Positions 40,816 through 49,742 of a stretch of DNA of 64,000 nucleotides are shown piece after piece. Below the pieces are notes generated by a model. That model had not been told where the DNA came from, searched no databases, and was given only the letters and a program-made list of their open reading frames with translations. Positions within the stretch are counted from its first letter, which is position 1, and the number at the start of each line of letters is the position of its first letter. The position numbers were made by a program, and so were the translations under genes. The DNA is from Hymenobacter sp. YC55 (GTDB lineage: Bacteria > Bacteroidota > Bacteroidia > Cytophagales > Hymenobacteraceae), in contig NZ_JARNTX010000002.1 in NCBI RefSeq assembly GCF_029433095.1, forward strand, positions 806,001 to 870,000, read 5' to 3'.

Positions 40816-42852
40816 ATGGACTATCAACTTACCTCGGAATTCAAACCCACTGGCGACCAGCCGCAAGCCATTGCCCAACTAGTAGAGGGTGTTAACAACG
40901 GCGAACCGGCCCAGGTGCTGCTCGGGGCTACGGGTACCGGCAAAACCTTTACCATGGCCAACGTAATTGCCCAGACGGGCAAGCCGGCTTTGGTACTGTG
41001 CCACAACAAAACCTTGGCCGCCCAGCTCTACGGCGAGTTCAAGCAGTTCTTCCCCAACAACGCCGTCGAGTACTACATCAGCTACTACGACTACTACCAG
41101 CCCGAAGCCTACATTGCCAGCACCGACGTGTTTATCGAGAAAGACCTGGCCATCAACCAGGAAATCGAGAAGCTGCGGCTGCATACCACGTCCACACTGC
41201 TCAGCGGCCGGCGCGACGTCATTGTCATTGCGTCGGTGTCGTGCATCTATGGTATCGGCAATCCCGAGGAGTTCAGCAAAAACGTGATTTACCTGGCCCC
41301 GGGCTTGCGGTATTCGCGCAACAACCTGCTCTACCAGTTTGTGCAGATCCTGTATTCGCGCACCGAAATGGAGTTTACCCGTGGCTCGTTCCGGGTGAAA
41401 GGCGACACCGTAGACATCTTCCCGGCCTACGCCGACTACGCGTACCGTATCTTCTTCTACGGCGACGAAATTGAAGCCATTCACCGCATTGACCCGAACA
41501 GCGGCAAGAAGCTGGCCGACGAGAAGTCGGTGACGCTGTACCCGGCCAACCTCTTCGTAACGGGCAAGGACACGCTGAATCAGGCCATTAAGGAAATTCA
41601 GTTCGATATGGTGCAGCAGCACGCCTACTTCGAGAAGGAGGGGCGCGACGCCGAAGCCAAGCGCATCATGGAGCGCACGGAATTCGACCTGGAAATGATA
41701 CGGGAACTAGGCTACTGCTCGGGTATCGAGAACTACTCGCGCTACTTCGACGGACGGAACCCCGGTTCGCGCCCCTTCTGTCTGCTCGATTATTTCCCGC
41801 AAGATTACCTGCTGGTAGTCGATGAAAGCCACGCCACCATGCCCCAAATCCGGGCCATGTGGGGCGGCGACCGGAGCCGCAAAACAGCCCTGATTGAGTA
41901 CGGTTTCCGCTTGCCGTCGGCTCTCGACAACCGCCCGCTCACCTTCAACGAGTTCGAGAGCATGTACCATCAGGCCGTGTTCGTATCAGCTACCCCTGCT
42001 GACTACGAGTTGACTCAGGCCAACGGTGTGGTAGTCGAGCAGATCATCCGCCCGACGGGCCTGCTAGACCCCGAAATCGACATTCGGCCTTCGGTGAACC
42101 AGATTGATGACTTGCTGGACGAAGTAGACAACCGGGTAAAGCAAGGCGACCGGGTGCTGGTGACTACGCTCACCAAGCGTATGGCCGAGGAACTGCAAAA
42201 GTACATGGAGCGCCTAGGCATCAAATCCAGCTACGTGCACTCCGACGTGAAGACGCTGGATCGGGTAGAGATTCTGCGACAACTGCGCCTCGGTGAAATC
42301 GACGTGCTTATCGGCGTAAACTTACTACGCGAAGGTCTCGACTTACCGGAAGTCAGCTTAGTAGCCATTCTGGATGCCGATAAAGAAGGCTTCCTGCGCG
42401 ACCAGCGCAGCCTGATTCAGACTATGGGCCGCGCCGCCCGTAACGACCGGGGCAAAGTCATTATGTACGCCGACCGCATGACCGGTTCCATGCAGCGCGC
42501 CATCGACGAAACCAACCGCCGCCGTGCTACCCAGCTGGCCTACAACCAAGAGCACGGCATCACGCCGCGCACCGTGCGCAAGTCGCGCGAGGCCATCATG
42601 GAGCAAACCTCGCTTTCGGACTACCGCATTGCCGAGCCGCAGGCGTACGTGGGCCCCGAAACGGACACTGCGCTGGCCATAGCCGCTGAACCAGTGGTGT
42701 CGATGATGACCAAGGTGGATTTGGAAAAACTCATCAAGCAAACCGAGAAGCAGATGGAAGCCGCTGCCAAAGACCTCGACTTCCTTACGGCTGCAAAGCT
42801 CCGCGACGAGCTGGCGGCACTCAAGCAGGTGCTCAAGACCAAGCGCGAGTAA
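40816..42852 (+). CDS. uvrB: Excinuclease ABC subunit B
   Basis: 678 residues, the standard UvrB length. UvrB loads on damaged DNA with UvrA and recruits UvrC in nucleotide excision repair. Visible motifs: Walker A LLGATGTGKTFTMANV (Lys43), the damage-probing beta-hairpin YYISYYDYYQPEAYI, the Walker B-like DESHATMPQ, helicase motifs VTTLTKRMAEEL and QTMGRAARN, and a C-terminal UVR motif (EKQMEAAAKDLDFLTAAKLR) that contacts UvrC. The gene has no obvious operon partners. No LexA-like box was identified upstream. Confidence 0.98.
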   Translation: MDYQLTSEFKPTGDQPQAIAQLVEGVNNGEPAQVLLGATGTGKTFTMANVIAQTGKPALVLCHNKTLAAQLYGEFKQFFPNNAVEYYISYYDYYQPEAYIASTDVFIEKDLAINQEIEKLRLHTTSTLLSGRRDVIVIASVSCIYGIGNPEEFSKNVIYLAPGLRYSRNNLLYQFVQILYSRTEMEFTRGSFRVKGDTVDIFPAYADYAYRIFFYGDEIEAIHRIDPNSGKKLADEKSVTLYPANLFVTGKDTLNQAIKEIQFDMVQQHAYFEKEGRDAEAKRIMERTEFDLEMIRELGYCSGIENYSRYFDGRNPGSRPFCLLDYFPQDYLLVVDESHATMPQIRAMWGGDRSRKTALIEYGFRLPSALDNRPLTFNEFESMYHQAVFVSATPADYELTQANGVVVEQIIRPTGLLDPEIDIRPSVNQIDDLLDEVDNRVKQGDRVLVTTLTKRMAEELQKYMERLGIKSSYVHSDVKTLDRVEILRQLRLGEIDVLIGVNLLREGLDLPEVSLVAILDADKEGFLRDQRSLIQTMGRAARNDRGKVIMYADRMTGSMQRAIDETNRRRATQLAYNQEHGITPRTVRKSREAIMEQTSLSDYRIAEPQAYVGPETDTALAIAAEPVVSMMTKVDLEKLIKQTEKQMEAAAKDLDFLTAAKLRDELAALKQVLKTKRE

Positions 42853-42915
42853 GCAGATAGCAGGTTTAGATAGGATGCTTGTTTTGCGTGTCGGCTTATT
42901 GACTACCTTGAGCTG

Positions 42916-43695
42916 ATGCGCAACACATTACTCTTAGGGCTTGTGCTTTGTGAGTTGCTCCTATTTACAGGTTGCAGTTCACAACCAGTTCTTACTTATG
43001 CCATCCGGTTAGAGATTCCGGGTTGTGTTGATTGTAAGGCGTATTTGAAGGCTGATGCTGGTACGTATAAAGCCATTAACAGTGCTCAAAGCTCTAATGG
43101 GCGGTTTTTATTGACTGGTCAGGTTGATAGCGCTGGAATTTATACTGTGTACTGTCTGAATAGGCCCCAAAAGCTTGTTTACAACGTCAAGGTGTACTTG
43201 CCAGCCGATTCGGTGAAGATTACAGCGACTCCTAATCTTCGGCTCGTTTCTAAATTTCGCCGGTTGTATCAGGGTGTCAATACCGGGTCACACCTACGAA
43301 TGGCTCAAGTTATTTCCACTGCTCCCCTGCAACAGGACTTGGAAACCTATCTAGTCCTTCGAGACAGTTTGTGGAATCAATACTTCCTTGGCAAGGACTT
43401 GGTGGTGGCCAAGATGACGCAAACCTTTGATTCGGGCAATCAAGCATTAATAGCCCAATGGGCGGATTCGGTGAAGCGTTATGACAGTGGTTTCAAGGCT
43501 TATCTGACGCGTTCTGCTGATTTATTTGTGCAGCAGCACCCCTCGTCAATAGTAGCTTTATATGCCATGGATAAAGAAGTGGATATGGCTAGCGCCAGCC
43601 GCTTCAAACGCTACTACTATGCCATGCCAGACTCGTTGCAGCGGAGCGTGTATGGAAAAATGTTGCGTCAGCAGTTGGATAGTTACCTGAAATAA
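42916..43695 (+). CDS. DUF4369-like lipoprotein
   Basis: 259 residues. A lipoprotein signal (LCELLLFTGCSSQP, Cys20) is followed by a domain like DUF4369, the region at the N-terminus of many Bacteroidota TlpA-like thioredoxins (TYAIRLEIPGCVDCKAYLKA, FLLTGQVDSAGIYTVYC), then a helical middle part ending AMPDSLQRSVYGKMLRQ. The thioredoxin domain that normally follows is absent: the protein stops where it would begin. This may be a natural thioredoxin-less member. The pair Cys-Val-Asp-Cys within the DUF4369 part is notable. It starts 64 bases after uvrB. Confidence 0.7.
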   Translation: MRNTLLLGLVLCELLLFTGCSSQPVLTYAIRLEIPGCVDCKAYLKADAGTYKAINSAQSSNGRFLLTGQVDSAGIYTVYCLNRPQKLVYNVKVYLPADSVKITATPNLRLVSKFRRLYQGVNTGSHLRMAQVISTAPLQQDLETYLVLRDSLWNQYFLGKDLVVAKMTQTFDSGNQALIAQWADSVKRYDSGFKAYLTRSADLFVQQHPSSIVALYAMDKEVDMASASRFKRYYYAMPDSLQRSVYGKMLRQQLDSYLK

Positions 43696-43716
43696 AAGCT
43701 GTCGACTTCAACACCG

Positions 43717-44445
43717 CTACAAATACAAGTCAACCATGTGGCGCCATGCCGACGGGTTGTGGGCTTCGCCTTCCCAGATGTAGAGCTGATTGGAAATGCC
43801 TTTCTGTTGAAGCTGTTCGCTCAAAAACAGATTGTCTTGCAGAAAAGCATCCTCCGTCCCGATGGCCAGCGTGATTTCCAGGCGCCGAAGCTGAGAGAGG
43901 TAAAACTCGTCGGCGAGGTTGGGGATGAACCGGTTGGGCGTGTTCAGGTACACGTTTTCGTCGATGTAGCCCTGAAACAGGTCTTGAAACGTGGCCATAC
44001 CCTGCGTCAGGTCGTAGCGGCCGCTCATGCCTACCACCTTGCCAAACAAGTTGGGGTGCCGAAACGAAAGATTGACGGCATGGTAAGCGCCCATACTACA
44101 GCCGGCGGCTATCAAGAAAGAACTTGGGTTGTTGGCCTCACTCATGGGCAGTACCTCTTCCAGAACGTACTGCTGATACTGCAAGTGCCGACGGATTCGG
44201 TCGACGGGAGGGCTGTTGAAATTGTATAAGCTTTCGGCGTCAATGCTGTCTAGGCAATAGAGTTGCAGAAAACCACGCTCGATTTTGGGTTTCAACGCGT
44301 CGACCACCCCCCAATTCTCGTAGTCGTAGAAACGCGCTTTGCGGGTGGGAAACAGCAGCACCCGCGCGCCCGTTTCTCCGAAAACCAGCAATTCCATGCG
44401 CCTGCCCAGCGCTGCACTATCCCATTCGTGGTACTTGCGGTGCAT
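43717..44445 (-). CDS. Esterase-like alpha/beta hydrolase
   Basis: 242 residues from ATG 44445 (RKYHEWDSAALGRRMELLVF); an in-frame TTG at 44502, three bases after the upstream gene's stop, could give 261. The fold is the D-esterase/enterochelin-esterase type: LLFPTRKARFYDYENWGVVD, nucleophile Ser in AAGCSMGAYHAVNLSFRHP, the acidic residue in IGTEDAFLQD and His in WEGEAHNPSAWRHM. No signal peptide is present, so it is probably cytoplasmic. The natural ester is unknown. It follows the SGNH hydrolase gene closely and the two form a likely operon of hydrolases. Confidence 0.85.
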   Translation of the reverse strand: MHRKYHEWDSAALGRRMELLVFGETGARVLLFPTRKARFYDYENWGVVDALKPKIERGFLQLYCLDSIDAESLYNFNSPPVDRIRRHLQYQQYVLEEVLPMSEANNPSSFLIAAGCSMGAYHAVNLSFRHPNLFGKVVGMSGRYDLTQGMATFQDLFQGYIDENVYLNTPNRFIPNLADEFYLSQLRRLEITLAIGTEDAFLQDNLFLSEQLQQKGISNQLYIWEGEAHNPSAWRHMVDLYL

Positions 44446-44505
44446 CAGCTGAGCAAACTTTTCGTTGATACGATACCAAATAAGCCTGTGCCCGCCTGGC
44501 AACCA

Positions 44506-45114
44506 CTACTGTTTAGCTAACAGCATTCGGTCTAGTTGGGCGCTGATTTCCTGCTGCCACACGGCATAACCTTCCGGCGACAAGTGCAGGCCATCAGCTT
44601 CGTAATGGATGGGTTTGGGGTTGTCCCGCTCGTCGAGCATGGGATAGTATAGGTCGAGGTAGTAAAGGGGCGGGCCTTGATGGGCTACTAGCCGGCTAAT
44701 GCAGGCATTAGCATACTCAATGCTGCCCCGTAAGTGTAACCGCGCAAGGCTGAGTTTGATTGAAACAAAGCAAACCGGAATGTCGCCCAAACTGGTTTTG
44801 ACGCAATGTGTAAGCTGCTCATAGAAAAGCACTACCTCCTCAGGGGTGCGGCCGTCGCCAAGGTCGTTGTCGCCAGCGTACAGCACCAGCATGTCGGGCT
44901 TGTGGCGGGGCACCACTCGCTTGAAAAACCAGGCGCAAGCTGCCAGCGTGGAGCCGCCGAATCCTAAGTTAACGGCTTGTACCTGCGGGAAAGAACGTTC
45001 TAGCTCCTGCCAGCGCGTGAAGGATGAACTGCCATAGAAGACCACCTTTGGCAGTTCCGACTGCACCACGGGCCTCGATTCCAACTGTCTTATTTCTTCC
45101 TGATACCACTGCAT
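44506..45114 (-). CDS. SGNH/GDSL-family hydrolase
   Basis: 202 residues. SGNH blocks are visible: block I VVFYGSSSFTRW (nucleophile Ser), block II NLGFGGSTLAACAWFF (Gly), block III VLYAGDNDLGDG (Asn), and block V EADGLHLSPEGYAVW (Asp and His). These enzymes are esterases, lipases or carbohydrate deacetylases; the closest pattern is the platelet-activating-factor acetylhydrolase-like lipase_GDSL_2 group. There is no signal peptide. It is transcribed just ahead of the alpha/beta hydrolase at 43717-44445, suggesting a shared, unidentified ester substrate. Confidence 0.92.
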   Translation of the reverse strand: MQWYQEEIRQLESRPVVQSELPKVVFYGSSSFTRWQELERSFPQVQAVNLGFGGSTLAACAWFFKRVVPRHKPDMLVLYAGDNDLGDGRTPEEVVLFYEQLTHCVKTSLGDIPVCFVSIKLSLARLHLRGSIEYANACISRLVAHQGPPLYYLDLYYPMLDERDNPKPIHYEADGLHLSPEGYAVWQQEISAQLDRMLLAKQ

Positions 45115-45314
45115 TGATTACCTATAGAAAGTGCTACGCGCAGGAGCTTGTTGTGCGTAATGCCCGTGTGCGTAGCTAAATGTAAGGTTCAGCAAGTGGC
45201 CAGCCAACCTTCGCTTTGTCAATGAAAGTGTACACAGCAAGGCAAAGGTCGGGAAAAGGAGCAGGGTAGTCTTTACGCGAATGTTATAAATAGAGACGCT
45301 CTGTTGCCGCTACT

Positions 45315-46079
45315 TTAAGAAGGCCGATAGTCTAGCGCCAAGATTCGGTCTTTGTAAGCAGTGGGCAGCAGGCCCGCTTTTGCCCACTTGCTGAGGGCCA
45401 AGTGCTGAGTATGACGATAGAGAGGCAACAGCAGCGGCAGCCACGTGCGGGTACCAAGCTTGAGCATCTTCCGGACGCGCTGGGGCACCACGAGGCGCTG
45501 CGCTTGCAACAGTAACTCGTAGCGCAAGCCGCCCAAGTGTCGCCGATACTGCTGGTATAAGTCGGCGGTATAGCGGCTGTGCTCCAGGTTCTGGGCCAAG
45601 TGCTGCTGGCGGATCGGGAGCCACTCTTGGTAGGTGGCCGGTAGCTCTGGCACTCCCATCCGGGCGCCTACCTGCCGAAATACGGTGTACACCTCCGCCT
45701 TTTCGGTGCTGGTTAGCGGGCGTTCCAGCACTTCAAACGACCGAATCGAGTAGTCGACGAGCAAGAATAGCACGTCGCGGTAGGCCCAATCGGGAATAGC
45801 CATACCGCGTTTGGCTTCCACGGCCCCGTGAATAGCCGCAATAGTATCAATAGCGCGCTCGGCGCCGGCGCGCTCAGCAAATACAATCTGTCGGGCATAG
45901 TCGACAGTGGAAAACAGCCGGGCCAATGGGTCGGCTGGCAGCTTGCCCGTGAAGTATAGCCAGTCGACGGCCTTGTTTAAGGCAAACTCAGCCGCTGCTC
46001 CGGCAAAAATAAATAGCACAGTATCAGCCTTGCCCCAGATTTCGCGCACTACCGACCCTTGCGCCACAAAGTATTCCAT
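45315..46079 (-). CDS. Oxygenase MpaB family protein (DUF2236)
   Basis: 254 residues. The order matches the MpaB/latex-clearing-protein-like domain: an N-terminal WGKADTVLFIFAGAAAEFALN helix region, then FSTVDYARQIVFAERA, a conserved ATxxAIHGAV-like helix (DTIAAIHGAVEAKRGM), WAYRDVLFLLVDYSIRSFEV, and the C-terminal LGGLRYELLLQAQRLVVPQR. The fungal MpaB and rubber oxygenase Lcp are haem enzymes that cleave isoprenoid double bonds. In bacteria, most DUF2236 members have no known substrate. It is shorter than some relatives (about 280-300). It is a single gene, divergent from DUF2809. Confidence 0.85.
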   Translation of the reverse strand: MEYFVAQGSVVREIWGKADTVLFIFAGAAAEFALNKAVDWLYFTGKLPADPLARLFSTVDYARQIVFAERAGAERAIDTIAAIHGAVEAKRGMAIPDWAYRDVLFLLVDYSIRSFEVLERPLTSTEKAEVYTVFRQVGARMGVPELPATYQEWLPIRQQHLAQNLEHSRYTADLYQQYRRHLGGLRYELLLQAQRLVVPQRVRKMLKLGTRTWLPLLLPLYRHTQHLALSKWAKAGLLPTAYKDRILALDYRPS

Positions 46080-46413
46080 AGAAGTAGAGTTGAGAAGTAG
46101 ACCTTAAATAGAAGCAGAGCCTACGCGCAGTAAATACAAAGCAGAAGACCGCAAAAGTTGCCTTCACTCCGATCGTAGACCACCTGAGTGTTTTGAGGAA
46201 GACCATATAATTGCAAATTTATTCAGAGTACTTTGTATTGCAAAGTAAATATGTGTATTTCGTTCTTTTACTTGTTTTCAGTTCCAGATGGTAAGCGCAA
46301 AGCCTAGTGAGAGGCTGCCCAAACTCTTCTGTAACAAGCATGACGGCCAGGCGATATGCCAAAACTGCTTCAGCATCAGCTAGGGCTCGTGCTACGCCTT
46401 CTCCCGATTCTCT
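46080..46413. other. Divergent promoter region with a short dyad
   Basis: 334 bases between the MpaB-like and DUF2809 genes. It is AT-rich around 46200-46270 and contains the dyad TACTTTG-TATTG-CAAAGTA at 46229-46247, which could be an operator or a back-to-back pair of -7-like elements. No gene is supported here. Confidence 0.45.
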
Positions 46414-46848
46414 ATGGCCATTCCACTTCAAACCAACCCTCAACCACGCCATCAAGCAGAGCGCATGCGCAGTAAGAAAGTCTATGCGGTGTTAATAGTC
46501 TTGACTATTCTGCTAGGCTTGGCTTCTCGCAAATACGGTTTTGCTTTGCCCACACTAGTGGCCGCTTATGCCGGTGATACACTGTGGGCCTTATTGGTTT
46601 TCTGGCTGCTCGGCTTCTGCTGCCCAGACTGGACTAGCAGGCGTGTTGCAGGCTGGGCGCTACTGTTTGCCTTCCTTATTGAAACCAGCCAACTCTACCA
46701 CGCACCCTGGCTCGACGCACTCCGCAACACTACACCAGGCAGCTTGGTGCTCGGGCATGGCTTCCTATGGAGCGACCTTCTTTGCTATAGTGTGGGTGTG
46801 GCATGTGGGTATGGCTTCGAGCGTGTTGTCTTGCGCAAGCAGCAGTAA
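46414..46848 (+). CDS. DUF2809 family membrane protein
   Basis: 144 residues from ATG 46414, or 127 from ATG 46465, which starts just before the first helix (KKVYAVLIVLTILLGLAS). Four hydrophobic segments fill the length. The pattern RKYGFALPTLVAAYAGDTLW, the LLFAFLIETSQLYHAPWLDA motif and the closing GHGFLWSDLLCYSVGVACGY are typical of the DUF2809 family, small inner-membrane proteins of unknown function. It is followed by glycerate kinase 106 bases later, with no clear link. Confidence 0.85.
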   Translation: MAIPLQTNPQPRHQAERMRSKKVYAVLIVLTILLGLASRKYGFALPTLVAAYAGDTLWALLVFWLLGFCCPDWTSRRVAGWALLFAFLIETSQLYHAPWLDALRNTTPGSLVLGHGFLWSDLLCYSVGVACGYGFERVVLRKQQ

Positions 46849-46954
46849 CTAGCATGGCTTTTCAGCGGCGGAAGTCCCGCCCCTCTAAATTGCCTATCAT
46901 GAGTTGGCTTCTCTGCCTTTGGGTTAGCAAGAAATTCCACTCTGCTTACTGCCT

Positions 46955-48106
46955 ATGAACATCCTGATTGCGCCAGACTCTTTCAAAGATTCGTTGGCTG
47001 CGCCGCTAGTTTGTGAACATCTGCGGCGTGGTTTGCAGGAAACCTTTCCGGCAGCGCATTGCCAGTTGCTGCCGCTAGCCGACGGCGGCGAAGGTACCCT
47101 CGAAACGTTGGCCGCCGTGCTCGGCGGGGAGTTCATAGAATGCACTGTGCACGACCCGTTGTTTCGCCTTGTGCAAGCCCACTACTTGTGGCTACCAGTT
47201 ACGGCCACCGCCGTAGTAGAAATGGCCCAGGCTTCGGGTTTGGAAAAGCTTACGGCCGCGGAGCGTGATGCCAGCCAAACCACTACGCTTGGCACCGGCG
47301 AGCTGGTAGCCGATGCGCTAACCCGCGGGGCCCGCCACCTAGTGCTGACGGTAGGCGGCAGTGCCACCAATGATGCGGGCGTAGGGTTGGCCACGGCGCT
47401 AGGCTATATATTCTATGACGAAAACAACGAGCCTGTACCACCCATTGGGGCAAACCTAGCGCGCATCCGTCGCATCGACTCCCGTGAAGTTCACCCGCGC
47501 CTAGCTGAGGTGTCGTGCCGCGTCGTGACCGATGTGACCAACCCCTTCCACGGCCCAATGGGGGCAGCACACGTATTTGCCGCTCAGAAAGGAGCAGACA
47601 CAGCCACTATTGCCCACCTCGATGCGGGGATGCGTCATTTTGCTGCCCTGCTGCACAGCACTTTCAACGTGGATTTGCAGCAACTCCCTGGCAGTGGGGC
47701 CGGTGGCGGTATGGGTGGCGGGGCCGCCTGCTTTTTACGTGCCGAAATCAGCTCCGCCGCCGATTGGATTCTGGACGTCACCCGGGTGGCCGACCTGCTA
47801 CAAGCCAGCGACCTGCTCATTACCGGAGAAGGCCGCATCGATGCTCAAACCTGGCAAGGCAAGCTGTTGGCGCGGCTGCTCGCGTTAGCCACCCACTACC
47901 AAGTGCCAGTCATGCTGGTATGCGGCACCCTACACAACGCGGACGCCGTGCTAGCCGACCCCAACGTACTCTACGCCACCTCCATCCTGCCAGAGCCCTT
48001 GCCACTAGCCGACGCCCTGGCGCGTACGCCGGAGCTGCTGGAAACCCAAGGCAAGCTACTAGGGCGTCTGCTAAGCCGGAATTGGAAGTTCTGCGGCCAT
48101 GAGTAA
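46955..48106 (+). CDS. Glycerate kinase (GarK/GlxK type)
   Basis: 383 residues, family length. It begins NILIAPDSFKDSLAAPLVCE and shows LADGGEGTLETL, TLGTGELVADALTRGARHLV, GGSATNDAGVGLATALG, SGAGGGMGGGAACFL and LITGEGRIDAQTWQGKLLAR, all typical of the type I bacterial glycerate kinases. The enzyme phosphorylates D-glycerate to 2-phosphoglycerate, feeding glycerate from glyoxylate or sugar-acid breakdown into glycolysis. It lies next to the polysaccharide-degradation genes, so it could handle glycerate derived from uronic or aldaric acids, but it is convergent with DUF2264 and not in the same operon. Confidence 0.95.
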   Translation: MNILIAPDSFKDSLAAPLVCEHLRRGLQETFPAAHCQLLPLADGGEGTLETLAAVLGGEFIECTVHDPLFRLVQAHYLWLPVTATAVVEMAQASGLEKLTAAERDASQTTTLGTGELVADALTRGARHLVLTVGGSATNDAGVGLATALGYIFYDENNEPVPPIGANLARIRRIDSREVHPRLAEVSCRVVTDVTNPFHGPMGAAHVFAAQKGADTATIAHLDAGMRHFAALLHSTFNVDLQQLPGSGAGGGMGGGAACFLRAEISSAADWILDVTRVADLLQASDLLITGEGRIDAQTWQGKLLARLLALATHYQVPVMLVCGTLHNADAVLADPNVLYATSILPEPLPLADALARTPELLETQGKLLGRLLSRNWKFCGHE

Positions 48107-48161
48107 GCTGAAAAGCTAGGCCTTTAGTGCAACCAACAACTGCTCACGGCATGGGGCTAGA

Positions 48162-49412
48162 TTACAAGGCGTGGTCGGTTTTCACGTTCTGTCCCGACCA
48201 GATTTGCTTGGCAGTCCAGTCCTGCGCGGGGCTGGTCCAGAAGGCGTCGGTAGGAGGGAGGCCCAGCGGGAGAAAGGCGGTGGAACACAGATAGAGGCTA
48301 CCGGTGGAAATGTACGTTTCGCCAATACCGGGCTGATGCCCGCACAGGCCTATCTGTAGCCAGCCTTGCGCATCGAAAGTACCCTTCGGCTCCATGGTGC
48401 GTCGGATAACGGCCGTTAGGGCGCTGCGCACCTGGCCGGCTGGTAATTCCGGCGGGAGTTGCTGTTGCAGCGCCATCTGGGCCAGGTGCTGAAACGCGCC
48501 GCACCGATAGGCCAACGACCGGCCAAACGCCGCAAACGACCCATCGGGCGCAACGAGACGCTCCTGCACAACGGCATAGCGCCGGGCGCGGGCGCGCAAG
48601 GTATCGAGCAGCTCTTGGCGCTCCTTGCCGGCTTGCACCAGCGTGGCTACCACGTCGAGCAGCATGGGCTGAATGACGTAGCTGTTGTAGTAGTCCCAAT
48701 GATAATCGGGCCCATCGCCGTAGGTACCGTCGCCCTTGTACCAAAGTTGGTGCTGCTTGATGGCGTAGTCCATGCGCATTAGGTCGCCGGAGCCCGTGAA
48801 TTTCAGTAGTGCCGCCTCAATGATGGCGCTAAACAGCAGCCAATTGCTATACACCGGCTTGATGACGCGGCTACTCTGTAGCGCCTGCACCAGCTGTGTT
48901 TGGGTAGCAGCCGGCAATTGATTCCAAAGCTGCGTGGGCGCCCGCAGTAAGGCATGCGCCAGAAAAGCAGCGTCCACCACGGGTTGGCCGCCCTGATTGA
49001 AATTCAGAAAATCCGGTGATGTAGGGTCTACCCCGTGGCTGATAGCTTGACGAGCCAGCTCCGCATAGCGTTTTTGGCGTGTTAGCTCGTCGCCGGTGGC
49101 GCCCGAAAGTTCTAGCCAGGGGGCTAAGCCCGCGAGCGTGCGGCCCAGTGCCTCCAGGTGCGACACGCTGTGGCGGCCTTCCTGCTGACCGGGAGCGGCT
49201 TCTATGGGCATGGCAGCTTTCAATTGCGCTTTCGCGGCGGCTCCCAGCACCGGGTCAACCACCCGAAGCAGGGTGTTCAGCCAATAGGTCCGGTCCGAGA
49301 CTTTGGCCGAGGCTGTAGTGGCCGCCAGATCGGGCGTAGCCCAAGTTGGCGAGGGCAAGGCCAGCGCGGAAAGGCCAGTAACGGCCTGCGTTACAAAGGA
49401 GCGTCTTTTCAT
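48162..49412 (-). CDS. DUF2264 protein, exported, possible glycoside hydrolase
   Basis: 416 residues from ATG 49412. The N-terminus KRRSFVTQAVTGLSALALP is a twin-arginine-type signal, suggesting folded export. The rest is a helical (alpha/alpha)6-like domain with the DUF2264 marks DRTYWLNTLLRVVDPVLGA, GRTLAGLAPWLEL, FNQGGQPVVDAAFLAHALLR, LLFSAIIEAALLKF, WYKGDGTYGDGPDYHWDYYN and FAAFGRSLAYRCGAFQHLAQ. If I recall correctly, the GH154 beta-glucuronidases are of this type. The adjacent GH43, GH35 and GH2 genes support a carbohydrate role, but catalysis is not shown here. Confidence 0.85.
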   Translation of the reverse strand: MKRRSFVTQAVTGLSALALPSPTWATPDLAATTASAKVSDRTYWLNTLLRVVDPVLGAAAKAQLKAAMPIEAAPGQQEGRHSVSHLEALGRTLAGLAPWLELSGATGDELTRQKRYAELARQAISHGVDPTSPDFLNFNQGGQPVVDAAFLAHALLRAPTQLWNQLPAATQTQLVQALQSSRVIKPVYSNWLLFSAIIEAALLKFTGSGDLMRMDYAIKQHQLWYKGDGTYGDGPDYHWDYYNSYVIQPMLLDVVATLVQAGKERQELLDTLRARARRYAVVQERLVAPDGSFAAFGRSLAYRCGAFQHLAQMALQQQLPPELPAGQVRSALTAVIRRTMEPKGTFDAQGWLQIGLCGHQPGIGETYISTGSLYLCSTAFLPLGLPPTDAFWTSPAQDWTAKQIWSGQNVKTDHAL

Positions 49413-49742
49413 AAGGATTAGCACCGTAGTGGGCTACTTGAGTTCAATAACTTCCGAGCCCGCCAGCAAGTAAGTGCCATTCGTGAGAGACTGTAAGAAG
49501 CGGGAGTTATCAGGCATAGCGGAAAGGAGAAGAGCGGATGGGCAAGCAACACCGTAGCCGCAATAGTAGCCGGAAGCCAACAGAAATTGGGGGATATATT
49601 CAGGGAATAAGGGGTAGTTTTTAATCAGATGCCTATTTTAACTATCCTGATTACGTAATCCGTAGTGGCTATTGCTTGCGCTGTTCGGCCACATGTCCTG
49701 TGCACATCTACCCTGGGCGTCTGCTTTGCAGGTCCTCTTCCT
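49413..49742. other. Divergent region between DUF2264 and the first GH43 gene
   Basis: 330 bases with divergent promoters; no exact consensus element seen. On the minus strand 49517-49434 there is a 27-codon frame (MPDNSRFLQSLTNG start, ending GSEVIELK) that ends 21 bases before the DUF2264 ATG. It may be a small upstream peptide or chance. Confidence 0.4.
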
